A DNA stretch of 64,000 nucleotides from an uncultured Pseudomonadota bacterium (lineage in GTDB: Bacteria > Myxococcota_A > UBA796 > GCA-2862545): contig CAJXTB010000031.1 of NCBI GenBank assembly GCA_913061235.1, positions 1 to 64,000 of the forward strand. Direction: 5' to 3'. This document shows positions 7,529-16,568 of the stretch, piece after piece. The notes beneath the pieces are model-generated. The model was not told the DNA's origin, searched no databases, and saw only the letters and a program-made list of their open reading frames with translations. How positions within the stretch are numbered: the stretch's first letter is position 1; every line of letters starts with the position of its first letter. Both the position numbers and the translations under genes were made by a program.

Positions 7529-9379
7529 CTAGCGCGCGCCAACTAACGGTCGAACCTGTACAATCCACAGTGTGTCGCCCTCCAAGAGCCATTCAATGTC
7601 GAGCGGGGCCACATCGCCAAACAGTCGCAACATGCTCTGGCCGGCCAAAGCAATGTCGCGAGAGCGCGCATCTGTCAGGACCGGTTCGCCCGGCGTGATC
7701 TCCACTTCTTGCACGCCGCCATCTGGGCCAAAGACCAGCATGATGGGGTCGTCGCTGCGACTGATGACCCGGGCCCCTGGGTAGCGCACGTCGAACAGCA
7801 CCTGCTCAGGAATGCGCTCGCCGTCGACCACCCGAATGCCGAGTCCCTTCTTTGCGTTGATAGTGAAGGTGTGGTCATCCTGCGGGTCGTAGAGGTTTTT
7901 GGTGACGAGAACACCGGCAGCCGTAGCGTTCACACCCACCTGTACCAGCACCCCCGCATGGACTTGACGTTGGTCCACACCAAAGCGCTGGCGCTCAAGA
8001 ACTGCGACGTCGTTGTACAGGCTGGCCCAGACCTGCTTGACCGCGCGTTCCATCGCGGGTCGGCCCACCACATTGGGCACCGTGTCATACAGACCCGCAC
8101 CGTTGAAGCCAGGGAGGTCCTCGGCATTAGTGGAGGACCGAACGAACATGCCACCACCACCCAGGCGGGTCACCTCCGACATGACCTCGTCTAGCAGCTC
8201 GGTACTCATAGGCGCCTGACGAACGCGGTCCCGCCACCCCGACAGAGCGTCTTGGGTCCACAGTCGGTCGGTGACAAAGCGAGGATCTGCCAGCACAGAA
8301 TCGAGTGCGGTGTCCAGACCATGGGTCTGTAGATGCGTGGTGTAGGCCGAGAACGGAAGAGCGACGCCGTGTGGGACTTTCAGGCGAAGACGCCCAGCGA
8401 CCTCCCCAAGATTGGCGGCCTTCGCCCCGTATGCCGACACATCCCGCCTGCGAAGTCGGTGTAGACGCGTGAGTGCAGTCACGCTGAGATCTGCAGTCGG
8501 AACCGACACATCCCGACTCGCCGCGGCTTCGGTCTCAAAGAGGCGGCGCTCGTCATCCGTCGCCAAGCGCAGCTCGTGCTCACCGGGTGTCACCGACAAA
8601 TGGACCAGCTGGCCATCCAGATTGACGTACGCCGTTGCGGCTTGCTTGAACCCCGCATTGGGTACTCCCCAGGAAGTCGCTCGGAGGTTCACATGCGACA
8701 GAGGCGTGGTGAAGACCGTCGACAGAATACCCGCGACAGGCGGCAAGTCCGCATAGTTGGTCTGAAGCAGGACCACGTCGCTCATGCCGACATCTAGGAC
8801 ATCGTAGGGGGTGCCCGGCGGCACGATGCGCAGCAAACCAGTCGCCTCGCCGGTGTTCAGAGCACGGTACGGAGCATCTGCGTACAGCTCGCCATTCGTC
8901 ACCACCGGCACGTCCGCCAGCGTTGCAGCGACCGCCTCCTGTGCCGCCGAGTCCGGTCGCCACGCAAGGTCCGGAACGAAGAAGGTCTCGCTCAAGACAG
9001 AGCGGACTCGCCGAATGTCATCTGGCTGAATGCGGTCGCTCTCCCAGAAGCTGAAGTCCCACCGGTCTGAGTTGGTGTGGTGGGTAAGATAACCAAGGAT
9101 AAAGTCTGGTTTTTCTTCGGTGTAGTTGGCGTAATATCGGTCGAGTTCTTCGCGTGTCAGCCCCGACCTTCTCCAGATGGCCGCCTTCACAAAATCTAGG
9201 TGCAACGGGTATAAGTTGACGTCGAAGTAGCGAATTTCGCCAGTACGTGTGTCAATGAGGAACTTGGCCACATCATCCGCATCGACCGAGCGTGCGTACG
9301 CATCGAACGTCTGCGCATCTGGAATCTCACCCACAAACGTGGGATTCGCGAAGGCAAGTGCACAGAGCAACGTCAGCAT
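7529..9379 (-). CDS. exported dikinase-like protein (phosphohistidine + PPDK ATP-binding domain)
   Basis: 616 aa with a short signal peptide (MLTLLCALAFANP). After an N-terminal domain of about 180 residues comes a segment TTPLSHVNLRATSWGVPNAGF (near 235) that matches the mobile phosphohistidine motif of glucan water dikinases (LSHVSxRARN). Then follows an ATP-grasp domain with YGAKAANLGEV and FVRSSTNAEDLPGFNGAGL, the PPDK/PEP-synthase N-terminal signature, ending in IEWLLEGDTLWIVQVRPL. The order His domain then ATP domain is the dikinase order, opposite to PEP synthase. Export is odd for an ATP-dependent enzyme; the leader might instead be a membrane-near start. It follows the MscS gene by 69 nt. 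Confidence 0.8.
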   Translation of the reverse strand: MLTLLCALAFANPTFVGEIPDAQTFDAYARSVDADDVAKFLIDTRTGEIRYFDVNLYPLHLDFVKAAIWRRSGLTREELDRYYANYTEEKPDFILGYLTHHTNSDRWDFSFWESDRIQPDDIRRVRSVLSETFFVPDLAWRPDSAAQEAVAATLADVPVVTNGELYADAPYRALNTGEATGLLRIVPPGTPYDVLDVGMSDVVLLQTNYADLPPVAGILSTVFTTPLSHVNLRATSWGVPNAGFKQAATAYVNLDGQLVHLSVTPGEHELRLATDDERRLFETEAAASRDVSVPTADLSVTALTRLHRLRRRDVSAYGAKAANLGEVAGRLRLKVPHGVALPFSAYTTHLQTHGLDTALDSVLADPRFVTDRLWTQDALSGWRDRVRQAPMSTELLDEVMSEVTRLGGGGMFVRSSTNAEDLPGFNGAGLYDTVPNVVGRPAMERAVKQVWASLYNDVAVLERQRFGVDQRQVHAGVLVQVGVNATAAGVLVTKNLYDPQDDHTFTINAKKGLGIRVVDGERIPEQVLFDVRYPGARVISRSDDPIMLVFGPDGGVQEVEITPGEPVLTDARSRDIALAGQSMLRLFGDVAPLDIEWLLEGDTLWIVQVRPLVGAR

Positions 9380-9448
9380 GGCACCTCAGCACGGGACAGG
9401 TGGGAAGGACACGGAAGTAGCCTACTTTCGTCCATTCAGCATGTGACG

Positions 9449-10228
9449 CTAGTCGTCCGACGCTCCCGGCCACACGGTCACCTGCGGGAACGCGACACGA
9501 ATCTTGGCGTCTCTCAACGTACTGTGAATGGTCTCCACGACCGCCGTGCGTGCCTCGACAAAGTTTGGCCGAGCCACCCAGGCGCGCACTTGAATGCGCA
9601 CGGCATGCTCGGTCAGCGCCAGCGTGACCACGGCAGGCTCAGGGTCCAAGAGCACCTCGGAGCAGCCCCTGAGGGCCTCTACCAGTATGCGGCGAGCTCG
9701 TTCGATGTCACTGCCGTACGGCAGCAGAACGGGCACATCTACACGACGGGTTGCCATGCGGGTCAGGTTGACGACCGTCGCCTTGAGAGCGGTCTCGTTC
9801 GGAACACGCACAAGCAGGTTGTCGAAGGTACGCAGCCGGACCGACAGAAGCGTAATCTCCAGGACAATGCCCTCTCGTCCTTCAATCTCAATCGCGTCAT
9901 CCACCTGGAACGGCCGGTCAACGAGCAGGAAGATGCCCGCGATGAGGTTGCCAAGGCTGGTCTGGGCTGCGAATCCAATGGCAATGGTGGCAACGCCAGC
10001 AGTGGCGATGAGGGCCGTCAGGTCCACTCCTGCTGCCCGCGCAACGGCCAACCCAACGATGGTCATTCCCAGGTATCGAAGATTTGTTCGGGCAACAAGT
10101 GCCCAGTGAGCATGACCGTTCTTGGTGAGTCGGCGGTGAACCGCAGCCGAGCCTAACCACACGAACAGGGTGCCAAACACCGCGACCAAAAGGGCCAAAA
10201 ACCAAGGAGTCTGTATCCAGGCCATCAT
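9449..10228 (-). CDS. MscS-family mechanosensitive channel
   Basis: 259 aa, compact MscS. Two to three hydrophobic segments in the first 90 residues are followed by the pore/beta-domain signature AIGFAAQTSLGNLIAGIFLL, RPFQVDDAIEIEG and GIVLEITLLSVRLRTFDN, then the alpha/beta vestibule. It releases solutes on hypo-osmotic shock through the inner membrane. The ATG at 10228 overlaps the TGA of the upstream gene (ATGA), indicating coupling. A second ATG follows immediately. Confidence 0.92.
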   Translation of the reverse strand: MMAWIQTPWFLALLVAVFGTLFVWLGSAAVHRRLTKNGHAHWALVARTNLRYLGMTIVGLAVARAAGVDLTALIATAGVATIAIGFAAQTSLGNLIAGIFLLVDRPFQVDDAIEIEGREGIVLEITLLSVRLRTFDNLLVRVPNETALKATVVNLTRMATRRVDVPVLLPYGSDIERARRILVEALRGCSEVLLDPEPAVVTLALTEHAVRIQVRAWVARPNFVEARTAVVETIHSTLRDAKIRVAFPQVTVWPGASDD

Positions 10229-10965
10229 TGCTGGTACGCCGTGGAGCGACGAGTTGCATCCACCAACCAACGCAGCGCGTGCGTTCGATTACCGGCGGCT
10301 GGGCAGTACAAGACGCGGTCTGGCGTCAGGATCAAGGCCGTCATCTTCGCGGTTGCTTGGGTCTCATCGAACAGCGAGACATCCACCGTTCCACAGTGCA
10401 GCTGACCACCGACCTCCGCCAACATCAGCTCAGCCTCCTGAATCGGAATGCGACGAACCAGCACCTGCCGGTGCGACGCGTTGCGCACGACCACATGAAG
10501 CGCCGCCTCATAGTGCTCCACCTCGGCCCCCTCGCCTATGGCGTCGGCCAAGATGCTCGGCAAGATTCGACCCCCATCAACCGGCCCAAGCAGCGTCTGA
10601 CGCAGGCGAGGTCGATAGGTCTCAACCACACCGTCGACCTTCAGCTCCAGGGGCCAGCGCAGCGCCATGGTTCGAACTTCACCCGGTGCAAGCGACAACG
10701 GAACCACCAAATGCAGCACCACCTCGCCAGATGACAGCCGCCACTGAAGAGCCGGAGGAGCGTCCCCCGCAGCCACCCAGACAGGCGACGTCAACCACGA
10801 TGCACAGACCATCCAGCCTTCGTGCCGAGGCTCAACGGTCAAGGTTGCTCCCGGCACATTCAGCACCGTCGCGTTGGCGTCAACCGAACCGTCGTGTCCT
10901 TCGACCATCGCATGCTCCGAACCCCTAGGGTGGGTCGCCAGGGATAACGCAGGCAGCTTCAACAT
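10225..10965 (-). CDS. MscS-coupled conserved hypothetical, possibly DUF432-like
   Basis: 246 aa from ATG 10965; a longer frame to 11046 would overlap the GST gene. Beta-rich, soluble, with repeated hydrophobic strands (for example GATLTVEPRHEGWMVCASW and RTMALRWPLELKVDGVVETY) and no signal peptide. It is translationally coupled to mscS. DUF432 proteins are, from memory, often neighbours of MscS and have a similar size, which suggests the identity, but I cannot verify it from sequence alone. It may modulate or cap the channel. Confidence 0.6.
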   Translation of the reverse strand: MLKLPALSLATHPRGSEHAMVEGHDGSVDANATVLNVPGATLTVEPRHEGWMVCASWLTSPVWVAAGDAPPALQWRLSSGEVVLHLVVPLSLAPGEVRTMALRWPLELKVDGVVETYRPRLRQTLLGPVDGGRILPSILADAIGEGAEVEHYEAALHVVVRNASHRQVLVRRIPIQEAELMLAEVGGQLHCGTVDVSLFDETQATAKMTALILTPDRVLYCPAAGNRTHALRWLVDATRRSTAYQQ

Positions 10966-11021
10966 TTTCCCACGTATCGTCACAGACCCAGTCGGGGTCG
11001 CACGTGTTCGGCTTGCAGCAC

Positions 11022-11681
11022 CTAAACCGCCTGTGCCCCAAGCCACGCGCTGTGGCTCGCCAGGTAGGCATCAAAGATCTCTTGGATATCTTCTTTTAGC
11101 GCGGCTTTCACAGCGTGATGGGAGTCCAAGGTCTCGGCCCAGGCACGCGACTTGGGGGCATTCGCGAACAGGCCTAGGTGCGGCGCGCGGGCGTCTGTCC
11201 ACAACAAGCGCTGGAGGAAGCCGGCCGAACAAGCGTCGATGAGCTGGAAGTTCTCACCACCGAAGTACGGGCCTGTGATCTGCTCTTCAAGATGGGTCAG
11301 CTTGTCATTGGCGCCGTCCGCAGCCTGCTGAGCGGTGGCCTCGTCGCTAGCAGTCATCAGTGCGTGACCAAACCCACCAATCGCTGAGATGTAGGACATC
11401 CATGCGCGGTGACGTCCCTTCTCCAAGGCATCTACCGGATGGAGCTGAGGTCCATGGACCTCGTCCAGATACTCGGCAATCACGCCCGACTCAAACAGCG
11501 TGGTGTCTCCTTGGCGAAGCACGGGCACCTTGCCCATGGGGGAGATCTCCAAGAACCAAAGCGGTTTATTGTCCAGATCGATGTACGTGATGTCGTACGC
11601 AACACCCTTCGCTTCCAGGGTGACGACAGAACGCTGGACGTAGGGGCACAGATCAAAGGAAACGAGATGCGGCTTGGCCAT
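11022..11681 (-). CDS. glutathione S-transferase family protein
   Basis: 219 aa. Thioredoxin-like N-domain with SFDLCPYVQRSVVTLEAKGV (active-site Cys in CPYVQR, omega/SspA-like), SPMGKVPVLRQG (cis-Pro) and ESGVIAEYLDE, followed by the all-helical domain. GGAG lies 9 nt before the ATG at 11681. First gene of a minus-strand series GST, beta-rich protein, MscS, dikinase-like protein. Likely a thiol transferase or peroxide/xenobiotic enzyme in the cytosol. Confidence 0.9.
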   Translation of the reverse strand: MAKPHLVSFDLCPYVQRSVVTLEAKGVAYDITYIDLDNKPLWFLEISPMGKVPVLRQGDTTLFESGVIAEYLDEVHGPQLHPVDALEKGRHRAWMSYISAIGGFGHALMTASDEATAQQAADGANDKLTHLEEQITGPYFGGENFQLIDACSAGFLQRLLWTDARAPHLGLFANAPKSRAWAETLDSHHAVKAALKEDIQEIFDAYLASHSAWLGAQAV

Positions 11682-11833
11682 GACAGACTCCTTGTAGCGT
11701 CGGCTGCCGAGGCACACGGTCACCCGGCGTCCGTCGCGCCACGTCGCACGGTACCCGCGCCTGAGCAACGTTCAGCGCTGTCCGTGGTGCCAGCTTCGTC
11801 AGACGGATAGGCGGCCCCACCACAGGAGTTCTA

Positions 11834-12334
11834 ATGTCAGACCGCACTATCGAAGACGGCGCTATCGTCGGTATCACCTACACCCTCACTGACGTCGACA
11901 ACGGCAAGGTGCTCGACCGCAACGCTGGCGGCGAACCGTTCGCTTTCTTGAGCGGCCAGGGTCAAGTCTTGAAGGGCTTGGAAGCCGGCCTCAACGGCAT
12001 GGCAGTCGGCACCGAGTTTGACCTGACTCTAGAGCCGGCAGATGCCTACGGTGAGCGCACCGGTCCTGGCCCACAAGCGGTCAAGCGCCGTGAGTTCCGC
12101 AAAGACGTCCACATGCGCGAAGGCATGCGCTTCAAGCACAACAACAGCAAGGGCGAAGAGGTCATCTTGTGGGTGACCAAGATTGCTGGCAGCCGCATCT
12201 ACGTGGACACCGAGCATCCCCTCACAGGCAAGACCCTGCGCTTTACCGGTAAGGTCGAGCTGGTCCGCGACGCCACCGAAGAAGAGCTTGCACACGGCCA
12301 CGCCCACGGCGTTCACGGCCACGCAAACCACTAG
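11834..12334 (+). CDS. slyD: FKBP-type peptidyl-prolyl isomerase SlyD
   Basis: 166 aa. FKBP core split by an insert-in-flap chaperone domain: ITYTLTDVDNGKVLD, PFAFLSGQGQVLKGLEAGLNGM, ADAYGERTGPGPQAVKR, HPLTGKTLRF. The C-terminus HGHAHGVHGHANH is a His-rich metal-binding tail typical of SlyD, used for nickel handling. AGGAG lies 6 nt before the ATG. It is divergent from the GST gene and stands alone. Confidence 0.93.
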   Translation: MSDRTIEDGAIVGITYTLTDVDNGKVLDRNAGGEPFAFLSGQGQVLKGLEAGLNGMAVGTEFDLTLEPADAYGERTGPGPQAVKRREFRKDVHMREGMRFKHNNSKGEEVILWVTKIAGSRIYVDTEHPLTGKTLRFTGKVELVRDATEEELAHGHAHGVHGHANH

Positions 12335-12355
12335 AACGCGTGACGTCCTCGTCCG

Positions 12356-13000
12356 CTACTCGTCGTCGAACGAGAGCTGGACGGGGTAGTCAACGTGTAG
12401 AACGCCGTCAGCTGGCGGCTCAAAGGGCATGTTGCTGTAGACCGATGTCATGCACGACACAATGGCCTGCGGCACATCCGCGCCGGTCACCAACAGCTCC
12501 TGCGGGTAGGCAACCCCGGCTTCGACCGCAGCCGCGGACACATCAAACTCCATGACTACGCGCCCTGCGAAGGCCCCAACCTCAGGTCCGTAGCCATCAA
12601 TGCAGTCGTGCATCTCGCCGCGAAGCTCTGCAATAGCGCTCTCAATCCCGTCACGGTCGGTGGGCCAGCCGTAGTCTTCCGACACTCCATCTGTCCCTTC
12701 CACGGTCAAGCCCAGCTCACGCAGAAGCCGGAGACGACGTCGAACCACGCTGGCGTCGCGCAGATCCGGCACGTTCTGACGCATGTCTAGACCGGCAGGC
12801 ATGGGTGCAAAGGACGCGGACGACCGTGGAGCCGGTGCCTCTGCAGCGGGCCTGGGTGCAGCAACAACCGGCTGTGGTGACGCGACTTCCGGCACAGGCT
12901 CGGCTGCAGGCTGGTCAGTGGACGACGCAAACCACAAAAACCCGCCTACGCCGCACACAAGAGCGGCTGCAAGCAACGTAATTTTCACCGGGCGCGACAT
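12356..13000 (-). CDS. membrane-anchored AgmX/PglI C-terminal domain protein
   Basis: 214 aa. One N-terminal transmembrane segment (about 6-26), a Pro/Ala linker (27-65), then a helical stretch and a C-terminal domain with MHDCIDGYG, GRVVMEFDVS, VSCMTSVYSNMPFEPPADGVLHVDYPV. The two spaced Cys and the FxPPxxGxxxxxYP ending match the AgmX/PglI C-terminal (TonB-like) domain common in myxobacteria. ATG 13000 is preceded by GGAGG at 4 nt. It follows the DUF5718 gene by 21 nt in the monooxygenase operon. Possibly an envelope scaffold. Confidence 0.75.
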   Translation of the reverse strand: MSRPVKITLLAAALVCGVGGFLWFASSTDQPAAEPVPEVASPQPVVAAPRPAAEAPAPRSSASFAPMPAGLDMRQNVPDLRDASVVRRRLRLLRELGLTVEGTDGVSEDYGWPTDRDGIESAIAELRGEMHDCIDGYGPEVGAFAGRVVMEFDVSAAAVEAGVAYPQELLVTGADVPQAIVSCMTSVYSNMPFEPPADGVLHVDYPVQLSFDDE

Positions 13001-13021
13001 AAGACCTCCACGTGGCAAGCC

Positions 13022-13846
13022 CTATGTGGCCTCCACAACCGTCTGACGCAACACCGACATGCCATTGGGGGCAACGGTTCGGGTCTTGACCCACTCTTGT
13101 AGCGCTGCCGGCTCGAACTGATCACTGTCGTACACCACGACCACCGACTCGTCCCCTGCACGCAGCATGTGGGACGCACCAAAGTCCGTGTAGGCAGTGG
13201 CTCCAATACCCACGAGCGCCTGCGACGGCTGGCCGGCAAAGGCGAGCCAACCCGGAAGGTCTTCGAGGGGGCCGTGGTCTTCCTGGGCGTTGAAGCGGTC
13301 CACCATCCAGTCGAGCAAGGTCTGGTGAAAATAGGCATAGCCAACCAGCGGAGTGTCGGCGCCGTACGCATGCCACTCGCCGTCGCGCTGGACAAAGCTC
13401 GCCAAGCGGTACCGATCCAGCAGTCCCCCAACGACCAGTCCGTCTACGGCTACGAGATTCCCGACACCCTTGCTCTGCGGTCCCCAGTTCTTCTTGAACG
13501 AAATCTTGGGAGCGGGCTTACGAATCGACGCGTCATTGTAGGCGGCGAACGCCACTGGCTTCACCGCCACAATCCGAGAGTCGTTCCACTCAAGGTCGCA
13601 CAGCAAGGCCAGCTCGGGCTCCTGCTGCACGCGCTCCTCCCCTGCGGGAATGCACAGCGTGTCAGCGCTGACCGGGTCTGCTCCCAGCACCCCAGGGGCG
13701 CCGGGCACATGCCACGGGAACAAGCCTTTTGGCGCGTTCTCCGCAGCCTCAACCGCTACGAAGTCACTGGCCTCGCCGGCCTGTTCGAGGTGACCGGCCA
13801 TGTTGCCAGCCACACCAAACTTGATGACCCCATCTAGGTCATGCAC
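13022..13846 (-). CDS. DUF5718-like protein
   Basis: 274 aa, GTG start directly abutting the stop of the monooxygenase gene. The opening KFGVAGNMAGHLEQAGEASDF is the recognisable signature of this uncharacterised, soluble family; PFAM number recalled, not searched. Later blocks: YNDASIRKPAPKISFKKNWGP and SGxGT-like turns. No signal peptide. Length fits the family. Function unknown; conserved acidic and Lys residues suggest an enzyme. Confidence 0.7.
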   Translation of the reverse strand: MHDLDGVIKFGVAGNMAGHLEQAGEASDFVAVEAAENAPKGLFPWHVPGAPGVLGADPVSADTLCIPAGEERVQQEPELALLCDLEWNDSRIVAVKPVAFAAYNDASIRKPAPKISFKKNWGPQSKGVGNLVAVDGLVVGGLLDRYRLASFVQRDGEWHAYGADTPLVGYAYFHQTLLDWMVDRFNAQEDHGPLEDLPGWLAFAGQPSQALVGIGATAYTDFGASHMLRAGDESVVVVYDSDQFEPAALQEWVKTRTVAPNGMSVLRQTVVEAT

Positions 13847-15088
13847 TTAGGGAGCACCCGGGGAGACCAAGGTGAAGAAGAAGCACATTTCTTCATCCGT
13901 CCGCTCACCGTATTGGGTATCTTTCGGCTCACCAACTTGGTTTTCGTTGTCCGCAGAGTTGTCCCACTCACAGGTGAAGTTCACCCGGTCTCCGTCCTCA
14001 AACATGGGACGGTCGGCGAACTGGTAGGTCAACTGGTTGTCGAAGTCGTATCGCCCATTGACCAAGCAGGTCTCGGTGCCATCGGCGTGCTCAATCGAGA
14101 CGTTGTATCCAGTTCCCAGACGGTGCATGTGCGGGAAGATACTGTGGATTTCGAGGCCAACAGGCACGCCTAGGTCACTGTGACGGATACGTCCGCCAGA
14201 CGTGTACGACGCATCGCCAGCCGGGATGTTGAAGCTGAAGTCGCCGAGTGGAACCAAGTACAGCGGACGGCCCGGTGTCTCCGACGTGGTGAACGAGTAC
14301 CCGGAGAGGTCGCTCTTGCCGCTGTCTTCGGGATTGGCTTGGAAGTAGTGCATCTGAATGATGAGCACCTTGCTGCCGCCCATGGTCATGGTGTAGTCGT
14401 CTGGGAATTCGACGGGCAACGCGCCCGGTGCCCAGCCGGCGAGCATGTTGTCGCCGTCCATGTCGTCGATGCAGTTCCAGCCGTCGTCCGCAAGCATCTC
14501 GTCGCTGATATCACTGCGGTCCAGGGTGTTGAGGACCACGTGGTGAACCAGTGAATCGGTGCCAATCACTGGGTCCATGCCGGTCACGAAGATCTCTTCA
14601 CTGCCTGGATCTGCCAGGAAGCAGCGGTACTCGTTGCCCGGGTTCTCTGGATCCGTGAATGTTGGGGTGTAGGCCACAGGCATCATCAGCGTGACGTCCG
14701 GGTCCACCAGGTCAACATCTCCAACGACAACACCCGGGTTGTCCGCGGGGTCGCCCATTGGACGGCCAGCGGCAATCCACTGGGACACGATATCGCGGGA
14801 CTCTTGGGGGACGTAAAGGACGTCACTACCCACGTAATCACGACACTCAGGCTCGCTGACGGCCGGAGGCATTGCGCCGGTCTCTACTCGGTCGGCAATC
14901 AGATCCGCGAAGGCGTCAACAATCTGGTCGTCTGTCCAGTCGCCAACACCCAAGCCATCTTCCTGGTGACAGCGAACACAGTGCTGATCAAGCAAGGGGC
15001 GCACATCTGCGTGGAACGTGGGCGGTTCCTCTTTCGGGGTCCCACATCCAACTGCCATCAAAGCAACACAAGCCGTCAATACGCGCAT
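13847..15088 (-). CDS. lipoprotein copper monooxygenase (PHM/DBM-like) with c-type haem motif
   Basis: 413 aa. Lipobox VGCG, then a c-haem CVRCH in FHADVRPLLDQHCVRCH (about residues 30-46), then a PHM-type dicopper fold. Copper ligands can be matched: HH in DSLVHHVVL and H in IIQMHYFQ for site A, HMH in IFPHMHRLG and the Met of EEMC near the C-terminus for site B. A fused or adjoining cytochrome c is typical of bacterial relatives and could donate electrons in place of ascorbate. Start 15088 has GGAGG at 5 nt; an ATG 12 nt upstream lacks that. First gene of an operon with DUF5718 and AgmX/PglI genes. Confidence 0.85.
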   Translation of the reverse strand: MRVLTACVALMAVGCGTPKEEPPTFHADVRPLLDQHCVRCHQEDGLGVGDWTDDQIVDAFADLIADRVETGAMPPAVSEPECRDYVGSDVLYVPQESRDIVSQWIAAGRPMGDPADNPGVVVGDVDLVDPDVTLMMPVAYTPTFTDPENPGNEYRCFLADPGSEEIFVTGMDPVIGTDSLVHHVVLNTLDRSDISDEMLADDGWNCIDDMDGDNMLAGWAPGALPVEFPDDYTMTMGGSKVLIIQMHYFQANPEDSGKSDLSGYSFTTSETPGRPLYLVPLGDFSFNIPAGDASYTSGGRIRHSDLGVPVGLEIHSIFPHMHRLGTGYNVSIEHADGTETCLVNGRYDFDNQLTYQFADRPMFEDGDRVNFTCEWDNSADNENQVGEPKDTQYGERTDEEMCFFFTLVSPGAP

Positions 15089-15122
15089 CCAGTCCTCCAT
15101 CGCATGGGTATAGTAGAAGTCG

Positions 15123-15611
15123 ATGCCCCATCGCAACCTCAAACTCGTAGCTTTATTGGCAACTCTTGCCGCCTGTGGCGGTGACGAGCCCAAACCCGTG
15201 ATTGACGCGGCGGCTTGGCTACCGGTCCTGCCCGATCCATTGGACCCGTCGCAGACCTGTTCGGAGTCCGCAACTCGGCTGGAAGAAGGACTGGTAGAAG
15301 TCGATACCACTCTGTGCAACCACGTCACCCTCAGCCAGCCCTCCCTGCTGCGGTTGCGCGAAGGAGACGTCCTAGACCTGTTCGCCTTTCACTCGGCGCT
15401 GTCCGCACCCGAGCCTGCCCAGGGGCGCATGGCTGTCTGGATCGATGACGTCTTGGTCTGGGAAGCCCTGCCAGACATCCCGTCGTCTGAAGTCATCTAC
15501 TTGGAGACTGTCGACGCTCCGCAAGACTTCGACAAGGGTGCGACCGTACAGCTGCACATTTCCAATCACGGCGGAAATAGCTGGCGATTCGTGAGTCTGG
15601 ACCGGCTGTGA
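15123..15611 (+). CDS. lipoprotein of unknown function
   Basis: 162 aa. Hydrophobic leader with lipobox LAACG (Cys18), then a beta-rich domain with strands LRLREGDVLDLFAFHS, RMAVWIDDVLVWEAL, TVQLHISNHGG, possibly a jelly-roll. It is divergent from the copper monooxygenase (34 nt apart) and overlaps the next gene by GTGA. No family recognised. Confidence 0.65.
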   Translation: MPHRNLKLVALLATLAACGGDEPKPVIDAAAWLPVLPDPLDPSQTCSESATRLEEGLVEVDTTLCNHVTLSQPSLLRLREGDVLDLFAFHSALSAPEPAQGRMAVWIDDVLVWEALPDIPSSEVIYLETVDAPQDFDKGATVQLHISNHGGNSWRFVSLDRL

Positions 15612-16492
15612 GCCGTCCTCAGTGGGCTCCAACGGTCGTGGTCGACGAGGCACAAGCGCGCGCCCTCATCGGCCGTGCCTTCCCGGAACTCTCGGACTGC
15701 ACACTGACTTTTGTGGGAGAAGGCTGGGACAACACCGCATGGCGAGCCAACGACACTGTGTTTCGCTTTCCCCGAAGAGGTGTCGCGCGCGCACTGATGC
15801 AAACCGAGACGACCGTGCTTCCGCTCATCGCCTCAAGGCTCCCTCTTCCGATCAGCACACCCACACACATTGGCGAGCCAACAGACGACTATCCCTACCC
15901 CTGGGCGGGATATCGATGGATGCCCGGGGACACTGGCTGCCGCTGCGAACACATCAACGCGAGCGCCTCCGCCCGGAGTCTCGGACGATTCCTTCGCGCG
16001 CTGCATGACCTGCCGACCGCGGCTCCAGGAGACGACTGGCGTGGAAATGTCCGTGGCCAAGTCCGCAAGCTGACACGCACCCTCACCGACATGCCAGCGG
16101 GGACACTGCGAGACGTTGACGCCATTCGCACGTTGGCGAGCGCCCTCGAATACACCCCCATTCACTCCGGCGCCGACGTACTGTGCCACGGCGATTTGTA
16201 CGCCAGACACGTGCTGTTCACAAACGGAACCCCCAGCGGAGTCATCGACTGGGGAGATGTTCACCGAGGAGACCCAGCCACCGACATTGCCGTGGCAGTC
16301 ATGCTGTTCGAACCCAATGAACGCGAACCATTTCGCGCCGCATACGGTGACATTGACCGTCACACCTGGCAACGAGCGCGCTTTCGCGCCCTGTTCTCAG
16401 GGGTCTACCAAGTTCACTATGCAAGCTCCGTCGGTGATGTCGCACTGAAGCGGGCGGGTCGCGCGGCCATTCGGCGCGCCCTCATTCGGTAA
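15608..16492 (+). CDS. APH-family small-molecule kinase
   Basis: 294 aa, GTG start overlapping the upstream stop. Aminoglycoside/choline kinase-like fold: N-lobe WDNTAWRANDTVFRFPRR, catalytic LCHGDLYARHVLF (HGD; the usual Asn of HGDLxxxN is His), metal motif VIDWGDVHRGDPATDIA. The replaced Asn is unusual but seen in some relatives. Substrate unknown; not evidence of drug resistance by itself. Confidence 0.85.
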   Translation: MSRPQWAPTVVVDEAQARALIGRAFPELSDCTLTFVGEGWDNTAWRANDTVFRFPRRGVARALMQTETTVLPLIASRLPLPISTPTHIGEPTDDYPYPWAGYRWMPGDTGCRCEHINASASARSLGRFLRALHDLPTAAPGDDWRGNVRGQVRKLTRTLTDMPAGTLRDVDAIRTLASALEYTPIHSGADVLCHGDLYARHVLFTNGTPSGVIDWGDVHRGDPATDIAVAVMLFEPNEREPFRAAYGDIDRHTWQRARFRALFSGVYQVHYASSVGDVALKRAGRAAIRRALIR

Positions 16493-16568
16493 ACAACCGA
16501 TCAACTCTTGCTTACAAGTGGATGCGTTACCCAGCTGATTGCGGTACAAAAGCCGCCGAGGGTTGCCC

